Origin: Streptoalloteichus tenebrarius | Lineage (GTDB): Bacteria; Actinomycetota; Actinomycetes; Mycobacteriales; Pseudonocardiaceae | Direction of reading: 5' to 3' | Assembly: GCF_024171885.1 (NCBI RefSeq) | Contig: NZ_JAMTCP010000015.1 | Location: 59,488-123,487, forward strand | DNA: 64,000 nt | Part shown: piece by piece, positions 8,195 through 17,300 of the stretch | Position numbering within the stretch: position 1 is the first letter of the stretch | Layout of the letters: the number at the start of each line of letters is the position of its first letter | The notes under the pieces: generated by a model | The model's database searches: none | What the model was told of the DNA's origin: nothing | The model's input: the letters and a program-made list of their open reading frames with translations, nothing else | Made by a program: the position numbers and the translations under genes

Positions 8195-8797
8195 GTGCCG
8201 ACTGGGGTGCACATCCGAGACGTGCGGGAGCAGTTGTTCGACGCCGCCGAGCGCGTCCTGCTCCGGGACGGACCGAACGCGCTGACCAGTCGGGCGGTCA
8301 CCACCGAGGCGGGCTGCGCGAAGGGCGTGCTGCACCGGCACTTCGCCGACTTCGACGCGTTCCTCGCCGAACTGGTCCTCGACCGGATCGACAGGATGGC
8401 CGAGCAGGCCACCGCCCTGCGCGAGGCCGCGGGCACCGGCACCGTCGCCGACAACCTCACCGACGCGCTGAGGACCGTGTTCCACTCGGTCACGGTGTCG
8501 ATCGTCGCTCTGATCACCTTCCGGGACGACCTGCGCGCCCGACTCCGCGCGGCCCGACCGACCCCCGGCATCCCCCTCGCCACCGAGGCCGCGGACATGG
8601 TCGCCGCCTACCTCACGGCGGAACGGGAACTGGGCCGCATCGCGCCCGACGCCGACATCGACGCGCTCGCCCCCACCCTGGTCGGGGCCGGCCACCTGCT
8701 CTTCGCCGACAGGAGCGGCACACCGCCCGAGCGCGAGGACGTCCACAGGATGGTGACCACCGTCCTCGCCGGCGTCACACCCAACCCGGCCCGCTGA
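8195..8797 (+). CDS. TetR-family transcriptional regulator
   Basis: A 200-residue regulator. The N-terminal helix-turn-helix reads VREQLFDAAERVLLRDGPNALTSRAVTTEAGCAKGVLHRHFADFDAFLAELV (residues ~9-60), a standard TetR_N domain with HRHF in place of the usual YYHF. The remainder is a helical ligand-binding domain with no recognisable specificity. I chose GTG 8195 because AAGGAGG (8184-8190) lies four bases upstream. The frame is open to GTG 8129, which would put the start inside the operator. It is divergent from the methyltransferase. Its stop codon lies inside sequence homologous to the CRISPR leaders downstream. Confidence 0.88.
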   Translation: MPTGVHIRDVREQLFDAAERVLLRDGPNALTSRAVTTEAGCAKGVLHRHFADFDAFLAELVLDRIDRMAEQATALREAAGTGTVADNLTDALRTVFHSVTVSIVALITFRDDLRARLRAARPTPGIPLATEAADMVAAYLTAERELGRIAPDADIDALAPTLVGAGHLLFADRSGTPPEREDVHRMVTTVLAGVTPNPAR

Positions 8798-8852
8798 ACC
8801 CCACCGGCACCCACCTACCCTGCACACGGAACAAGAACGCAGCCCCCGAAGG
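8790..8852 (+). promoter_or_regulatory. CRISPR leader copy 1 (overlaps the tetR stop codon)
   Basis: This 63-base stretch directly abuts the first repeat at 8853. It matches the last 62 bases of leader copies 2 and 3 at about 49 of 62 positions, including CCTACCCTGCACACGG. The match begins with CCCGCTGAAC, which contains the tetR stop codon. As a leader it would hold the array promoter and the integration anchor. Confidence 0.75.
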
Positions 8853-9060
8853 GTCGTCCCCGCGCACGCGGGGGTGAGTCGCCCGTATCGACCGACCTGC
8901 ACGTGCGCCTGCTGTCGTCCCCGCACACGCGGGGGTGAGTCGCTCAGCAGCGCGAACTGACCGGTCATCGCGTCGTGCTCCCCGCGCGCGGGGGTAAGTC
9001 CCAGGGACCAGCGCCGGGGCCGTTGGTGTGGACGTCCTCCCCGCACGCGGGGGACTAGTC
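8853..9060 (+). CRISPR. CRISPR array 1, type I-E-like, 4 repeats / 3 spacers, degenerate at its end
   Basis: Repeats at 8853-8880, 8914-8941, 8975-9000 and 9034-9060, separated by three 33-base spacers. The first two are full 28-mers with the I-E core palindrome CCCCGC...GCGGGG and a GTGAGTC end. The third is 26 bases and the fourth 27 bases with a changed end (GGACTAGTC). Decay away from the leader is normal for the old end of an array and orients it left to right. No cas genes lie in the window. Confidence 0.95.
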
Positions 9061-9152
9061 GATCACGGTGAGGTGGGAAGCCGAGCCCGGCCCGCTGAAC
9101 CAACTGGTGTCCGCCTACCCTGCACACGGGACAGGAGCGCAGGTCACAAAGG
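9061..9152 (+). promoter_or_regulatory. CRISPR leader copy 2
   Basis: Exactly 92 bases between the degenerate last repeat of array 1 and the first repeat of array 2. It matches leader copy 3 (10027-10118), also 92 bases, at all but about six positions, starting GATCACGGTG and containing CCTACCCTGCACACGGGACA. Its right two thirds also match the region around the tetR stop codon (copy 1). Confidence 0.85.
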
Positions 9153-10026
9153 GTCGTCCCCGCGCACGCGGGGATGAGTCCACGTGTTCGGTCAGGGCCG
9201 TGATCAGCGGGGCGTCGTCCCCGCGCACGCGGGGATGAGTCCCCCTACGAGAGGTGCAGGACCGCGTCCCACACGTCGTCCCCGCGCACGCGGGGATGAG
9301 TCCCGCGTACGCAGGGAGGACGCGATCGGTGGGTCGTCCCCGCGCACGCGGGGATGAGTCCCCGGACGCGTCGCGATACCGGTAGGACTGTAGGTCGTCC
9401 CCGCGCACGCGGGGGTGAGTCGCGAGTGCAGGCCTTGATGACGCGGTTCCTGGGGTCGTCCCCGCGCACGCGGGGGTGAGTCCCTGCGCGCCAGGTGGTC
9501 GTCCGGGTCGTTCGCGTCGTCCCCGCGCACGCGGGGGTGAGTCCAGTCCGTGGGGGTCCTCGGCGGCCACGCCTTCGTCGTCCCCGCGCACGCGGGGGTG
9601 AGTCCGTAAAACACCATGGCGGAGCACTCCTACCCGTGTCGTCCCCGCGCACGCGGGGGTGAGTCCTTCAGTCGGATCTCGCGAGCGAGGTCGAGTGCGT
9701 CGTCCCCGCGCACGCGGGGATGAGTCGACTATCGGTGCCGGGCAGGGGCCGACGGCCCCGTGCTCCCCGCACACGCGGGGGTGAGTCGCGCCACGGGTTT
9801 CCGGCGCCGTCGGTTCTGCCGTGCTCCCCGCGCACGCGGGGGTGAGTCGTTGCTGGAGAACGAGACGTACATCGAGACGTTGTGCTCCCCGCGCACGCGG
9901 GGGTGAGTTGCGTGTCGTGCGGATCCTCGCCGACCGCCGATGGGTCCTCACTGCGCACGCGGTGGTCGCTGCCCAAACTGACCCTCGCGCGGATCGTCAT
10001 CTTCCCCGCGCGTACCGGGGATAATC
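9153..10026 (+). CRISPR. CRISPR array 2, type I-E-like, 15 repeats / 14 spacers
   Basis: Repeats start at 9153, 9214, 9275, 9333, 9394, 9455, 9516, 9577, 9638, 9699, 9760, 9821 and 9882 (28 bases each), then two decayed copies near 9944 and 9999. Spacers are 33 bases except one of 30 (9303-9332) and the two flanking the decayed repeats. Leader-side repeats begin GTCGTCCCCG and end GGATGAGTC. The middle ones end GGGTGAGTC, and those from 9760 begin GTGCTCCCCG, the type seen in array 3. Orphan array here; effector genes must be elsewhere if it is active. Confidence 0.97.
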
Positions 10027-10118
10027 GATCACGGTGGAGTGGGAAGCCGAGCCTGGTCCGCTGAACCAACTGGTGTCCGCCTACCCTGCACACGGGACAG
10101 GAGCGCAGGTCACGTAGG
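10027..10118 (+). promoter_or_regulatory. CRISPR leader copy 3
   Basis: A 92-base near-copy of 9061-9152 placed directly before array 3. The few differences include AG to GA at its positions 11-12 and the last bases before the repeat (GTAGG versus AAAGG). Equal length and position show that leader and array were duplicated as a unit. Confidence 0.85.
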
Positions 10119-10514
10119 GTGCTCCCCGCATACGCGGGGGTGAGTCGTGGTAGCCGCCCGGGGCGACACCGGCGGCGCGGTGCTCCCCGCATACGCGGGG
10201 GTGAGTCCAGCTCCAGCAGCGACACCTCCTGTGGCGCCTCGTGCTCCCCGCATACGCGGGGGTGAGTCCGACCCGTTCCGGGGCCGACTCGGTGAGGCCG
10301 AGTGCTCCCCGCATACGCGGGGGTGAGTCGGACGAGACACTGGAGATGATCAAAGACCTGGTGTGCTCCCCGCGCACGCGGGGGTGAGCCTCTCCCTCGC
10401 AGTTGTCTCAGTGCGGAGGCCGCGTGCTCCCCGCGCACGCGGGGGGGTGAGTCCCCATCGCCAGCTTCCACACCAGTGGGGTCCGCGTCATCCCCGCGCA
10501 TGCGGGGACGACAC
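10119..10514 (+). CRISPR. CRISPR array 3, type I-E-like, 7 repeats / 6 spacers
   Basis: Repeats start at 10119, 10180, 10241, 10302, 10363, 10424 and 10487 with six 33-base spacers. The first four carry CGCATACGCG in the stem where the others have CGCGCACGCG. The sixth has two extra G bases. The last (10487-10514) is decayed after the stem and ends ten bases before the stop codon of the minus-strand gene at 10524. Confidence 0.97.
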
Positions 10515-10523
10515 TGCTTGACC

Positions 10524-10877
10524 TCACGTTTTCGACACCATCGCACACACATCACCCGGGTACAGCGGCCGGGCGGCCGCTGCCAGCTCGGCGACCGCGT
10601 CCCGGATACGCCGGACGTGGTCCGCTGCGGTGCCGTCCCATGGTTGCCAGCCGTGCGGGCGGGCGTACGAGCCAGCGACCAGCCGCCCGTCCCGCAGCAG
10701 CCGGGCGGTCGCCTCGACGGCGAGGTTCCACACCTCGGGGCCGTCATCCCGGCCCGTGAGCTGACATGCGAGCGACGCTATATCGGAGAAGTACAGCGGT
10801 TCGCCCTCTTCCTCGGCCGCGACCAGGACGTCGTCCGCGACCCTGCGGATCAGGGGCTCGGGCCAAGTCGCGCTCAC
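10524..10877 (-). CDS. hypothetical protein (117 aa) next to CRISPR array 3
   Basis: I do not recognise this family. The protein is mostly helical and acidic in its first half (PLIRRVADDVLVAAEEEGEPLYFSDIASLACQL), with no signal peptide or membrane segment. VWNLAVEATARLLRDGRLVAGSY suggests a small winged-helix-like element, but this is a weak impression. Its ATG overlaps the stop of the gene upstream (10874-10877), so it is the last member of a three-gene coupled cassette. The stop codon is only ten bases from the last CRISPR repeat. Codon use is like that of neighbouring genes. Confidence 0.6.
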   Translation of the reverse strand: MSATWPEPLIRRVADDVLVAAEEEGEPLYFSDIASLACQLTGRDDGPEVWNLAVEATARLLRDGRLVAGSYARPHGWQPWDGTAADHVRRIRDAVAELAAAARPLYPGDVCAMVSKT

Positions 10878-11116
10878 TCGTCATCCCATCCTTCGGTGTT
10901 CACATGGATCTTCAGCCGCCCACCGGTGACGCTGCGCATGTCGATAGTGGGTTCTGGGCTGGTCGCACTCTTCGTACGCCATCCCACGAACGTTTTGTCG
11001 CTGAGGATCACGGCCGTGCCGATGTAGTCCGGCCGGTCCTGCCGCACGCCGCCCTCGGTGAGGGCCCGGTAGATCTCGGCCAACTCCTCAGTGGACCACA
11101 CTTCCCGGGTCGGCAT
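10874..11116 (-). CDS. hypothetical protein (80 aa), middle gene of cassette between CRISPR arrays
   Basis: Unrecognised small cytosolic protein. VWSTEELAEIYRALTEGG at the start is probably helical; the rest looks like beta strands (YIGTAVILSDKTFVGWRTKS and a C-terminal GGRLKIHVNTEGW). It has no cysteine pair, signal or membrane helix. It overlaps the following gene by four bases and the preceding gene by 29, so the three are read as one transcript. Small size and tight coupling would fit a toxin-antitoxin or anti-defence module, but nothing in the sequence proves this. Confidence 0.55.
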   Translation of the reverse strand: MPTREVWSTEELAEIYRALTEGGVRQDRPDYIGTAVILSDKTFVGWRTKSATSPEPTIDMRSVTGGRLKIHVNTEGWDDE

Positions 11117-11300
11117 CTTCTTCGGTCGGGCATTCCTCCAGCATGTTCGCGGCGGCCACCACCGGGTCCCGCGCCGAGTCGGTCGTGTCCAGCACGCCTT
11201 GGAGGTCGTGGATCAGCTCGGCCAGCATGGCGGGCGACCGTAGCCACCGGGCGGGCACCAGCGCGGCGGGAACGAACACAGATCCCCCGAACGTGATCAC
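11088..11300 (-). CDS. hypothetical protein (70 aa), first gene of cassette between CRISPR arrays
   Basis: Unrecognised. The frame starts with GTG at 11300 (MITFGGSVFVPAALVPARW) and ends with an acidic tail (LEECPTEEDADPG). A central helix LAELIHDLQGVLDTT is plausible. No clear ribosome-binding site is visible before the GTG. It overlaps the next gene by 29 bases. The sequence just upstream (11326-11414) is a decayed CRISPR relic, so the whole cassette is bracketed by CRISPR repeats. Confidence 0.45.
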   Translation of the reverse strand: MITFGGSVFVPAALVPARWLRSPAMLAELIHDLQGVLDTTDSARDPVVAAANMLEECPTEEDADPGSVVH

Positions 11301-11325
11301 GCTGCGCTACGACACCGTTGGGGGC

Positions 11326-11414
11326 GCGTCCCCGCGCAGGCGGGGGTGGTTCCCGGCGGTACCACAGGCCGACATCCACGAGCAGTCTTGCCTGCGCAGG
11401 CGGGGGGTGGATGC
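11326..11414 (+). CRISPR. CRISPR relic: two decayed repeats around one 33-base spacer
   Basis: GCGTCCCCGCGCAGGCGGGG begins a 28-mer at 11326-11353. A second, more decayed 28-mer at 11387-11414 has TGCGCAGGCGGGGGGTGG. They are exactly 61 bases apart, the period of the arrays at 8.9-10.5 kb, leaving a 33-base spacer at 11354-11386. The matching period is the main evidence that this is a remnant and not chance. Confidence 0.7.
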
Positions 11415-11474
11415 GGGAGGGTTGTTCTTGGTTCGCGGGTGATGGGGTGGTGGACGCTCCTATGCTCGTCGACC

Positions 11475-12662
11475 ATGCCGAAGCGTCTGGTGTTCGTCAC
11501 CCTGGCCGGGCAGGGGCACGTCACCCCGTCCCTGCCGCTGGTCGAGGAACTCGTCCGCCGTCGCCACCGGGTGGACTACGCGACCGGCTCGGAGTACGCG
11601 GATGCGGTGGTGGGCGCGGGTGCGCGCTGGGTGCCGCTGCCGTCGCTGAAGCCGTTCTCGGCGCCCGCACGGGTCAGCTCCGAGACCATCCTGAGCTGGC
11701 TTCAGCACTACTTCGCCGCGATGTCGGCGACGTACCCGGTGCTGTACGAGCACTGTTCTGCGACGCGACCGGACGCCGTCTGCTACGACACGACGAACTG
11801 GCCGGGCCGGCTGGTGGCCGAGAAGCTCGGCATCCCGCCCGTGCGGTGCATCCCGAACCTCGCGTCCAACGAGGCGTTCTCGCTGGACGACGATCTGATG
11901 GGTGGGATCGACGCCGATCATCCCGTGATGGTGGCGCTCGCCGCCGAGTGCGCGAGGTTCTCCGACGAGCACGGCGTCCATCTGGACTTCGCCGGGACGA
12001 TGGACGTGGTCGAGGCGCTCAACCTGGTGTTCGTTCCCCGGGAGTTCCAGCCGGCTGGCGAGACCTTCGACGACCGGTTCCGGTTCGTCGGCCCGCTGCT
12101 GGGCCAGCGGGAGCGGAAGGAGCCGTGGACGCCCAGGGTTCCGGATCTTCCGGTGCTGTTCGTGTCGCTGGGCAGTGTCTTCACGGACGCGGCGTTCTAC
12201 CGCACCTGTCTTGAGGCTTTCCGCGACGGCGCGTGGCAGGTGGCGATGACCGTGCGGGACGTGGACCCCGCCTCCCTCGGACCGATTCCGTCCACTGTGG
12301 ACATCAGGCCGTGGTTCCCGCAGCCGGCCGTGCTTGGCCACGCCTCGGCGTTCGTCTCGCACGCCGGGATGAACTCGACGATGGAGGCGCTGTGTTTCAG
12401 GGTTCCGATCGTCGCCTTCCCGCACACGCCGGAGCAGGTCATCAACGCCAACCGGGTCCAGGAACTCGGACTGGGCGAACGGCTGGACAGCGCAACCCCC
12501 TCCCCTGAGGAACTGCGCGCGGTGGTGACGCGTGTGGCCTCCAGCGGTGCTGTACGCGCGAACCTCGACCGGATGCAGGACGCCATCCGGCGGAGTGGTG
12601 GCGCGGTCCGAGGGGCTGACGAAATCGAGCAGTACCTCGGGCTCGGAACAACCACAGGTTGA
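11475..12662 (+). CDS. macrolide-type (MGT/UGT) glycosyltransferase
   Basis: A 395-residue GT-B fold glycosyltransferase of family GT1. The N-terminal Rossmann domain opens PKRLVFVTLAGQGHVTPSLP with the usual His for acceptor activation. The C-terminal donor-binding region has VDIRPWFPQPAVLGHASAFV, then SHAGMNSTMEALCFRVPIVA and FPHTPEQVINANRV, the signature of MGT enzymes that inactivate macrolides or decorate natural products with UDP- or TDP-sugars. ATG 11475 gives the normal family length; the frame is open to 11346 but that part overlaps the CRISPR relic. No strong ribosome-binding site is visible. The next gene begins within about 25 bases of its stop. Confidence 0.9.
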   Translation: MPKRLVFVTLAGQGHVTPSLPLVEELVRRRHRVDYATGSEYADAVVGAGARWVPLPSLKPFSAPARVSSETILSWLQHYFAAMSATYPVLYEHCSATRPDAVCYDTTNWPGRLVAEKLGIPPVRCIPNLASNEAFSLDDDLMGGIDADHPVMVALAAECARFSDEHGVHLDFAGTMDVVEALNLVFVPREFQPAGETFDDRFRFVGPLLGQRERKEPWTPRVPDLPVLFVSLGSVFTDAAFYRTCLEAFRDGAWQVAMTVRDVDPASLGPIPSTVDIRPWFPQPAVLGHASAFVSHAGMNSTMEALCFRVPIVAFPHTPEQVINANRVQELGLGERLDSATPSPEELRAVVTRVASSGAVRANLDRMQDAIRRSGGAVRGADEIEQYLGLGTTTG

Positions 12663-12685
12663 CCCGCCGGACCGCTGGGCGTCCA

Positions 12686-14301
12686 ATGAACCGCGTGCGT
12701 CAGCTCCTCGTGGCGACCTCGCTCCTGACGGCGACCGTGGTGCTCGCGGCCTCCCCGGCCTCCCCGGCCTCCCCTGCGTCCGTGGCCGACGCGGCGACCA
12801 GCCCCGCGCCCGCCGCGCTCGGCTTCGACCTCGACGCCGCCACCATCCCCGACCTCCAGGAGTGGATGAACCGGGGGACGCTCACCTCCGTCCGGCTCAC
12901 CGCCGCCTACCTGCGCAGAATCCACGACGTCGATGACAGGGTGCGATCTGTCGTCGCGGTCAACCAACGAGCACTCGCCGAGGCCGCCGCGAGCGACGCG
13001 CGGAGGCGTTCCGGTCGTGTGCTCGGCGCGCTCGACGGGATTCCGGTGCTGCTCAAGGACAACATCGACACCGTCGCGATGCCCACCACCGCCGGATCAC
13101 GCGCACTGCGGGATTCCCGCCCTCAGCGGGACGCCTTCCAGGTCACGCGGCTTCGCGCCGCGGGCGCGGTGATCCTCGGCAAGGCGAACCTGTCGGAGTG
13201 GGCCAACTTCCGCTCCACCAAGCCGACGTCCGGCTGGTCCGCCGTCGGCGGCCAGACCACCAATCCCCACGTGCTGGACCGCAGTCCGTGTGGGTCCTCC
13301 TCCGGCTCGGCGGCGGCCGTCGCCGCCTCGTTGACGCAGGTGGCCATCGGGAGCGAGACCGACGGCTCGATCGTCTGCCCGGCGGGGATGACCGGTGTCG
13401 CCGGGCACAAGCCGAGCCTGGGGCTGGTGAGCCGGACCGGGGTGGTGCCGATCTCCGCCGAGCAGGACACGACGGGGCCGATCGCGCGGCACGTCGTCGA
13501 TCTCGCGATCACGCTGTCGGCGTTGCGGGCTCGCGACCCTGACGACCCGGCGACCCACGCCGTCCCGGACCACCAGCCGACCGACTACGCCAGGGCACTC
13601 GACCCGAACGCCGTGCGCGGAGCCAGGATCGGGATGTGGCGCCTGCCGGCGTTGGGTCCGGAGGTCGACGCCGTGATGACCTCCGCCGTGAACAGGCTCC
13701 GCACGAGCGGCGCCACGGTGGTCGAGGTGTCGCTGCCGTTCCAGGAGGAGCTGGCGGCTGACGAAATGCCGGCGCTGCTCACCGAGTTCCGCAGGGACGT
13801 CAACGCCTACCTGGCGACCCGGCGGGGCGGTCCGCGCACCCTGGCCGACCTGATCGCCTACAACCGGTCCGATCCCGCCGAGCGGACCTGCTTCCCCGGC
13901 CAGGAACTGTTCGAGATGGCCGAGGCCGCACCACGGCCCGACGACCCCGAGTACCAGGCCCGACGGGCGAGGTTGTCCGAGCTGTCCCGGAGGTCGATCG
14001 ACGAGACCCTGAGGAGCACCGGCTGGACGCCATCGTCGCGCCGACAAATCCACCCGCGTGGCGAATCGACTGTGTGCGGGGCGACAACGACATCATCCCG
14101 TCCTCCACGCCCGCCGCCGTGGCCGGCTATCCCCACACCACCGTGCCCGCCGGCTTCGTGGGACCGCTTCCCGTGGGCCTGTCGATCTTCGCGGGCCGGT
14201 GGGCGGACGCCGAGGTGCTCTCGCTCGCGGCGGCGTTCGAGCGGGTCGCTTCCGCACGGCGCGCTCCCCGGTTCCTCCCCAACCTGCCGGAGACGAACTG
14301 A
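12686..14301 (+). pseudogene. secreted amidase (amidase-signature family) with a frameshift
   Basis: ATG 12686 opens a signal peptide (MNRVRQLLVATSLLTATVVLAAS) followed by the amidase-signature enzyme. Catalytic Lys lies in PVLLKDNIDTVAMPTTAG. The Ser-cisSer-Lys core is seen in CGSSSGSAAAVAASLTQVAI and GSETDGSIVCPAGMTGVAG. Around 14012-14016 the coding frame shifts by -1: before it the frame ends SRRSIDETLR, and the family sequence resumes in another frame as RLDAIVAPTNPPAWRID and runs to FLPNLPETN with TGA at 14299-14301. Without the shift the protein would be about 538 residues, normal for this family. Either one base was lost or the assembly has an error. Downstream of the shift the original frame is only a shadow. 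Confidence 0.85.
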
Positions 14302-14321
14302 CCGGCTCATCGTGTCGTGGC

Positions 14322-17300
14322 TCATCGTGTCGTGCCGAGTCGGTGCAGCGCGATTCCCGCGAGTCGGAGGTTCCCGGCGAGGCCCGGCGGCACCACCAGC
14401 CGGAGCGCGGACGCCGAGACGGGCTGGGCGGGGTCGGTGATCCGGTAGCTGCGGCTGGCGGTGCCCGCGACGAGGTGGGTGATCGGCCGCCACACATCGT
14501 CGGGGGTGCGCCGAACGTCCAGTCGCAGGTGACGCAGCCACGACTCGGGATGCGCCGGGTCGTCCCACAGCGTGAGCGCGTCGAAGGTGACGGCTTCCGG
14601 AGGGCGGATGTGCAGGTAGCACAGGGCGAATGACTCCGCAGTGAACTCGATCATCGGGTCGGACAGCAACGGCATGGCCGGTGGTGTGGGGTTGGGCGTG
14701 GTCGCCAGTAGTTGGTCGGCCCGCAGTGCCACGGGCCTCTTCTCGTCCCATCCGACGAACTGCACGACGGTGTGCGCGGGGTCGTTGAGGAGGTTGGGCG
14801 CGGTCACCGGCGGAATGGCGTTGCCGGAGCCGGTCACGGCCGTGACAGGGGCCGTTTCGGGGGCGAGCAGGTTCTCGCGCATGGTGGCGGCGGTGGAACG
14901 CAGCAGCGTGGTCCACCTGCGCTGGTAGGTGACGCCGTCGATCCGGCTGACCAGGCCGAGCCAGGTGCCGACCAGCAGGTCCCCTCCCGGCAGCCATGTC
15001 GGCACGGGGAGCCCGACGACGTCGGTGACCAGCAGTGGTTCGGCTTCTGGGTTGAGCACGACGAGGTTGCCCTGTTCGTCGCCACAGGCGATCCGGCCGT
15101 CCTCGGCGACGTCGAGGTGGTGGAGGACGTCGGCGGCCGGGTAGGAGCTGTGCTGCGACCAGACTCCGGCGGTGGCGCGGAACAGGATGACCCGGGTCCC
15201 CTGGAGGGTGATCAGGGTCCGGCTGTCCGGGCTCCAGGCGAGTTCGTCGGCGGTGGCGGGCAGGGTGGCCACGAGCGTGCCGTGGGCGCGGTCGAGCAGG
15301 AACAGTCGGCCGGTGTCGTAGGTGGTGGCCACGGCCAGGAGGCGGCCGTCCGGACTCCGGGCGGCCGACGTCGCCTTGCCGCCGATGGTGGTGACCAGCG
15401 GAGCCAGATCACGGCTCCAGCGTTCGGCGCCGGTGCTGACCTGGTAGGTGACGGCCTTCTGCCGGGCGACCAGGAGCACGGTGTCCTCGTCCACCGCCGT
15501 GAGATGGGCTTCGCTGGCGGCGCCGGGCCGCTGGGACAGCGGCTCCTGCCACCAGTCCTGGTGCCACAGCGGGGTACCGTCGCGACGCCAGGCGGCCAGG
15601 CCGAGGTTGCCGGCGGTCACCACCCAGGCGCCGCTGGGCGGTGTCGCGAACGCGGGCGGCAGGCCGTCCGACCTGTTCGAGCTGATGCGGTGGAACCAGC
15701 GGGGCGCGGTGCCGTGCAGGTCGAAACGCCGCTCGACGGTGCCGCTCTCGGCCCGGACCAGGTGCAGCCCGTAGCCGTTGTGGGTGTCGAGGGCCATGCC
15801 GTGGACCGCGACACCGCCGGAGATGGTGCGGGGGCTGAAGGTGTACTGCTGGCCGATCCGGGTCTGCCAGCGTTGCGCTCCGGTGGTCAGGTCGAGGGCG
15901 TACAGGTTGCTGTCCCAGTTCGACGTGGTCAGCACGGCTGTGTCGCCGGTCAGCGCGATGCCGTTGACGTGAGCGCCAAGTCGCTGGGTCGCGGGCTCCC
16001 AGTTCTCCTGCGGCGGGAGTGCGGTCGAGGTCGACCGATCCGCGACGAGGGCCTCGGGTCCGGTGAGCAGGTCCATCGGTTCGCTGGGGACGACGACGGC
16101 GACGTCGGTGGTGTCGGTCTGGCCGCTGAGCAGGTCGACGGCGGTGACCCACAGCCTGGTGCCCGCGTTGACCGGCGCGGGAAGGATTCCCTCGGCGGGC
16201 GCGGTGGTGTGGGTCTCCCACAGCACGGTGGTGGCCTCGCCCCGAATCCGGACCCGGACGGGCAAAGGCAGATCAGGGTCAGCGCCGCGCATGCGCACCG
16301 ACCAGTGGACGCGGGACGTGCCGTTCGGCCCGTCGGCGCGGGTGGTCGCGGTGACCACCGGCCCGAGGACGGGTGCGGGGAGCAGCGCGTAGATCGCGAC
16401 CGGCCAGTGCCGGAAGTCCGCGGTGACCGTGCCGTCCTCGGCTGGCGACACCCGCGCGCCGGCGAGCACGTCGTACACCACGCCGCTGGCGGCGGGAAGC
16501 CGCAGCCGGCAGGTCAGCGGCGCGCGGACCGCGCTGAAGTTCTCCGCCCTCCGGAAGATCGCGTTGTCCACGTCGAACATCGAGTTGTTCAGCGCGACGA
16601 CGATCCGCGCCTCGCCCAGGGTGCGCTCGCTGACCAGGACCTGGGGGTCGTCGGCGGTGGCTCGCGGGCCGCTGACCACGTCGCCGAGGGCCGACCGGAG
16701 GTCACGGCCGTGGTCGAGGCAGATCTGGTACCAGCTCCGCAGCACCGGGTTGGGGTTGGAGCTGTGGTAGGAGGCGTCATTGCCGGCCTGGGGGAAGAGC
16801 GCGGCGGCGGGATCGACCGCGTCGAAGACGAAGCTCCTGTCAAAGGTCAGGTTCGTCGGCGAGCGCAGCGGGGCACTGCCCACCTCGGCGACCACGGAGT
16901 CGCGGCATTCGCCGTCGTGGAACACGCGCACACCGGCGCGCGCCGCCTCGCGCAGCGCCGTGAGCACGTCGGTGTCGAACGCGATCCGCTCATGCACGAG
17001 CACCACGGCCGCGTAGTCGGTCAGCGGCCGCACCCCCGGAGTGCCGAGGTCCTCGACGAAGACGATGCTCGCGGGCAGGTGGGCGTACAGCAGGCCCAGG
17101 TACGCCTCGAAGATCCGACCGAAGTGCTCGGGCATCGCGGCGAACCACGTCTCGACGGCGAACTGACGCCGGGACACCAGGATCGCCACCTGGTCCGCGC
17201 CGCGGAACCGGCTGATCCACTCGCCGTACTCGTGGAGCACACCGGCCAGCACGCGGACCATCGACGGCCAGCCACCGGCGGTGTTCCTCGGGTCGGGCAC

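Noticed and set aside
9303..9332. 30-base spacer in array 2 as a sign of a different CRISPR type
   Set aside because: Single exception among 33-base spacers; flanking repeats are standard, so an acquisition slip or small deletion is enough.
8144..10377. Several open frames of 60-330 codons on the minus strand with repeated SPPRARG / THPRVRGDD / LTPACAGTT sequence
   Set aside because: They are translations of the CRISPR repeats; the periodic protein sequence follows the 61-base repeat-spacer period.
10476..11442. Plus-strand open frames over the small-gene cassette between CRISPR arrays
   Set aside because: Antisense shadows with no family features; the minus-strand frames have better coupling (ATGA) and composition.
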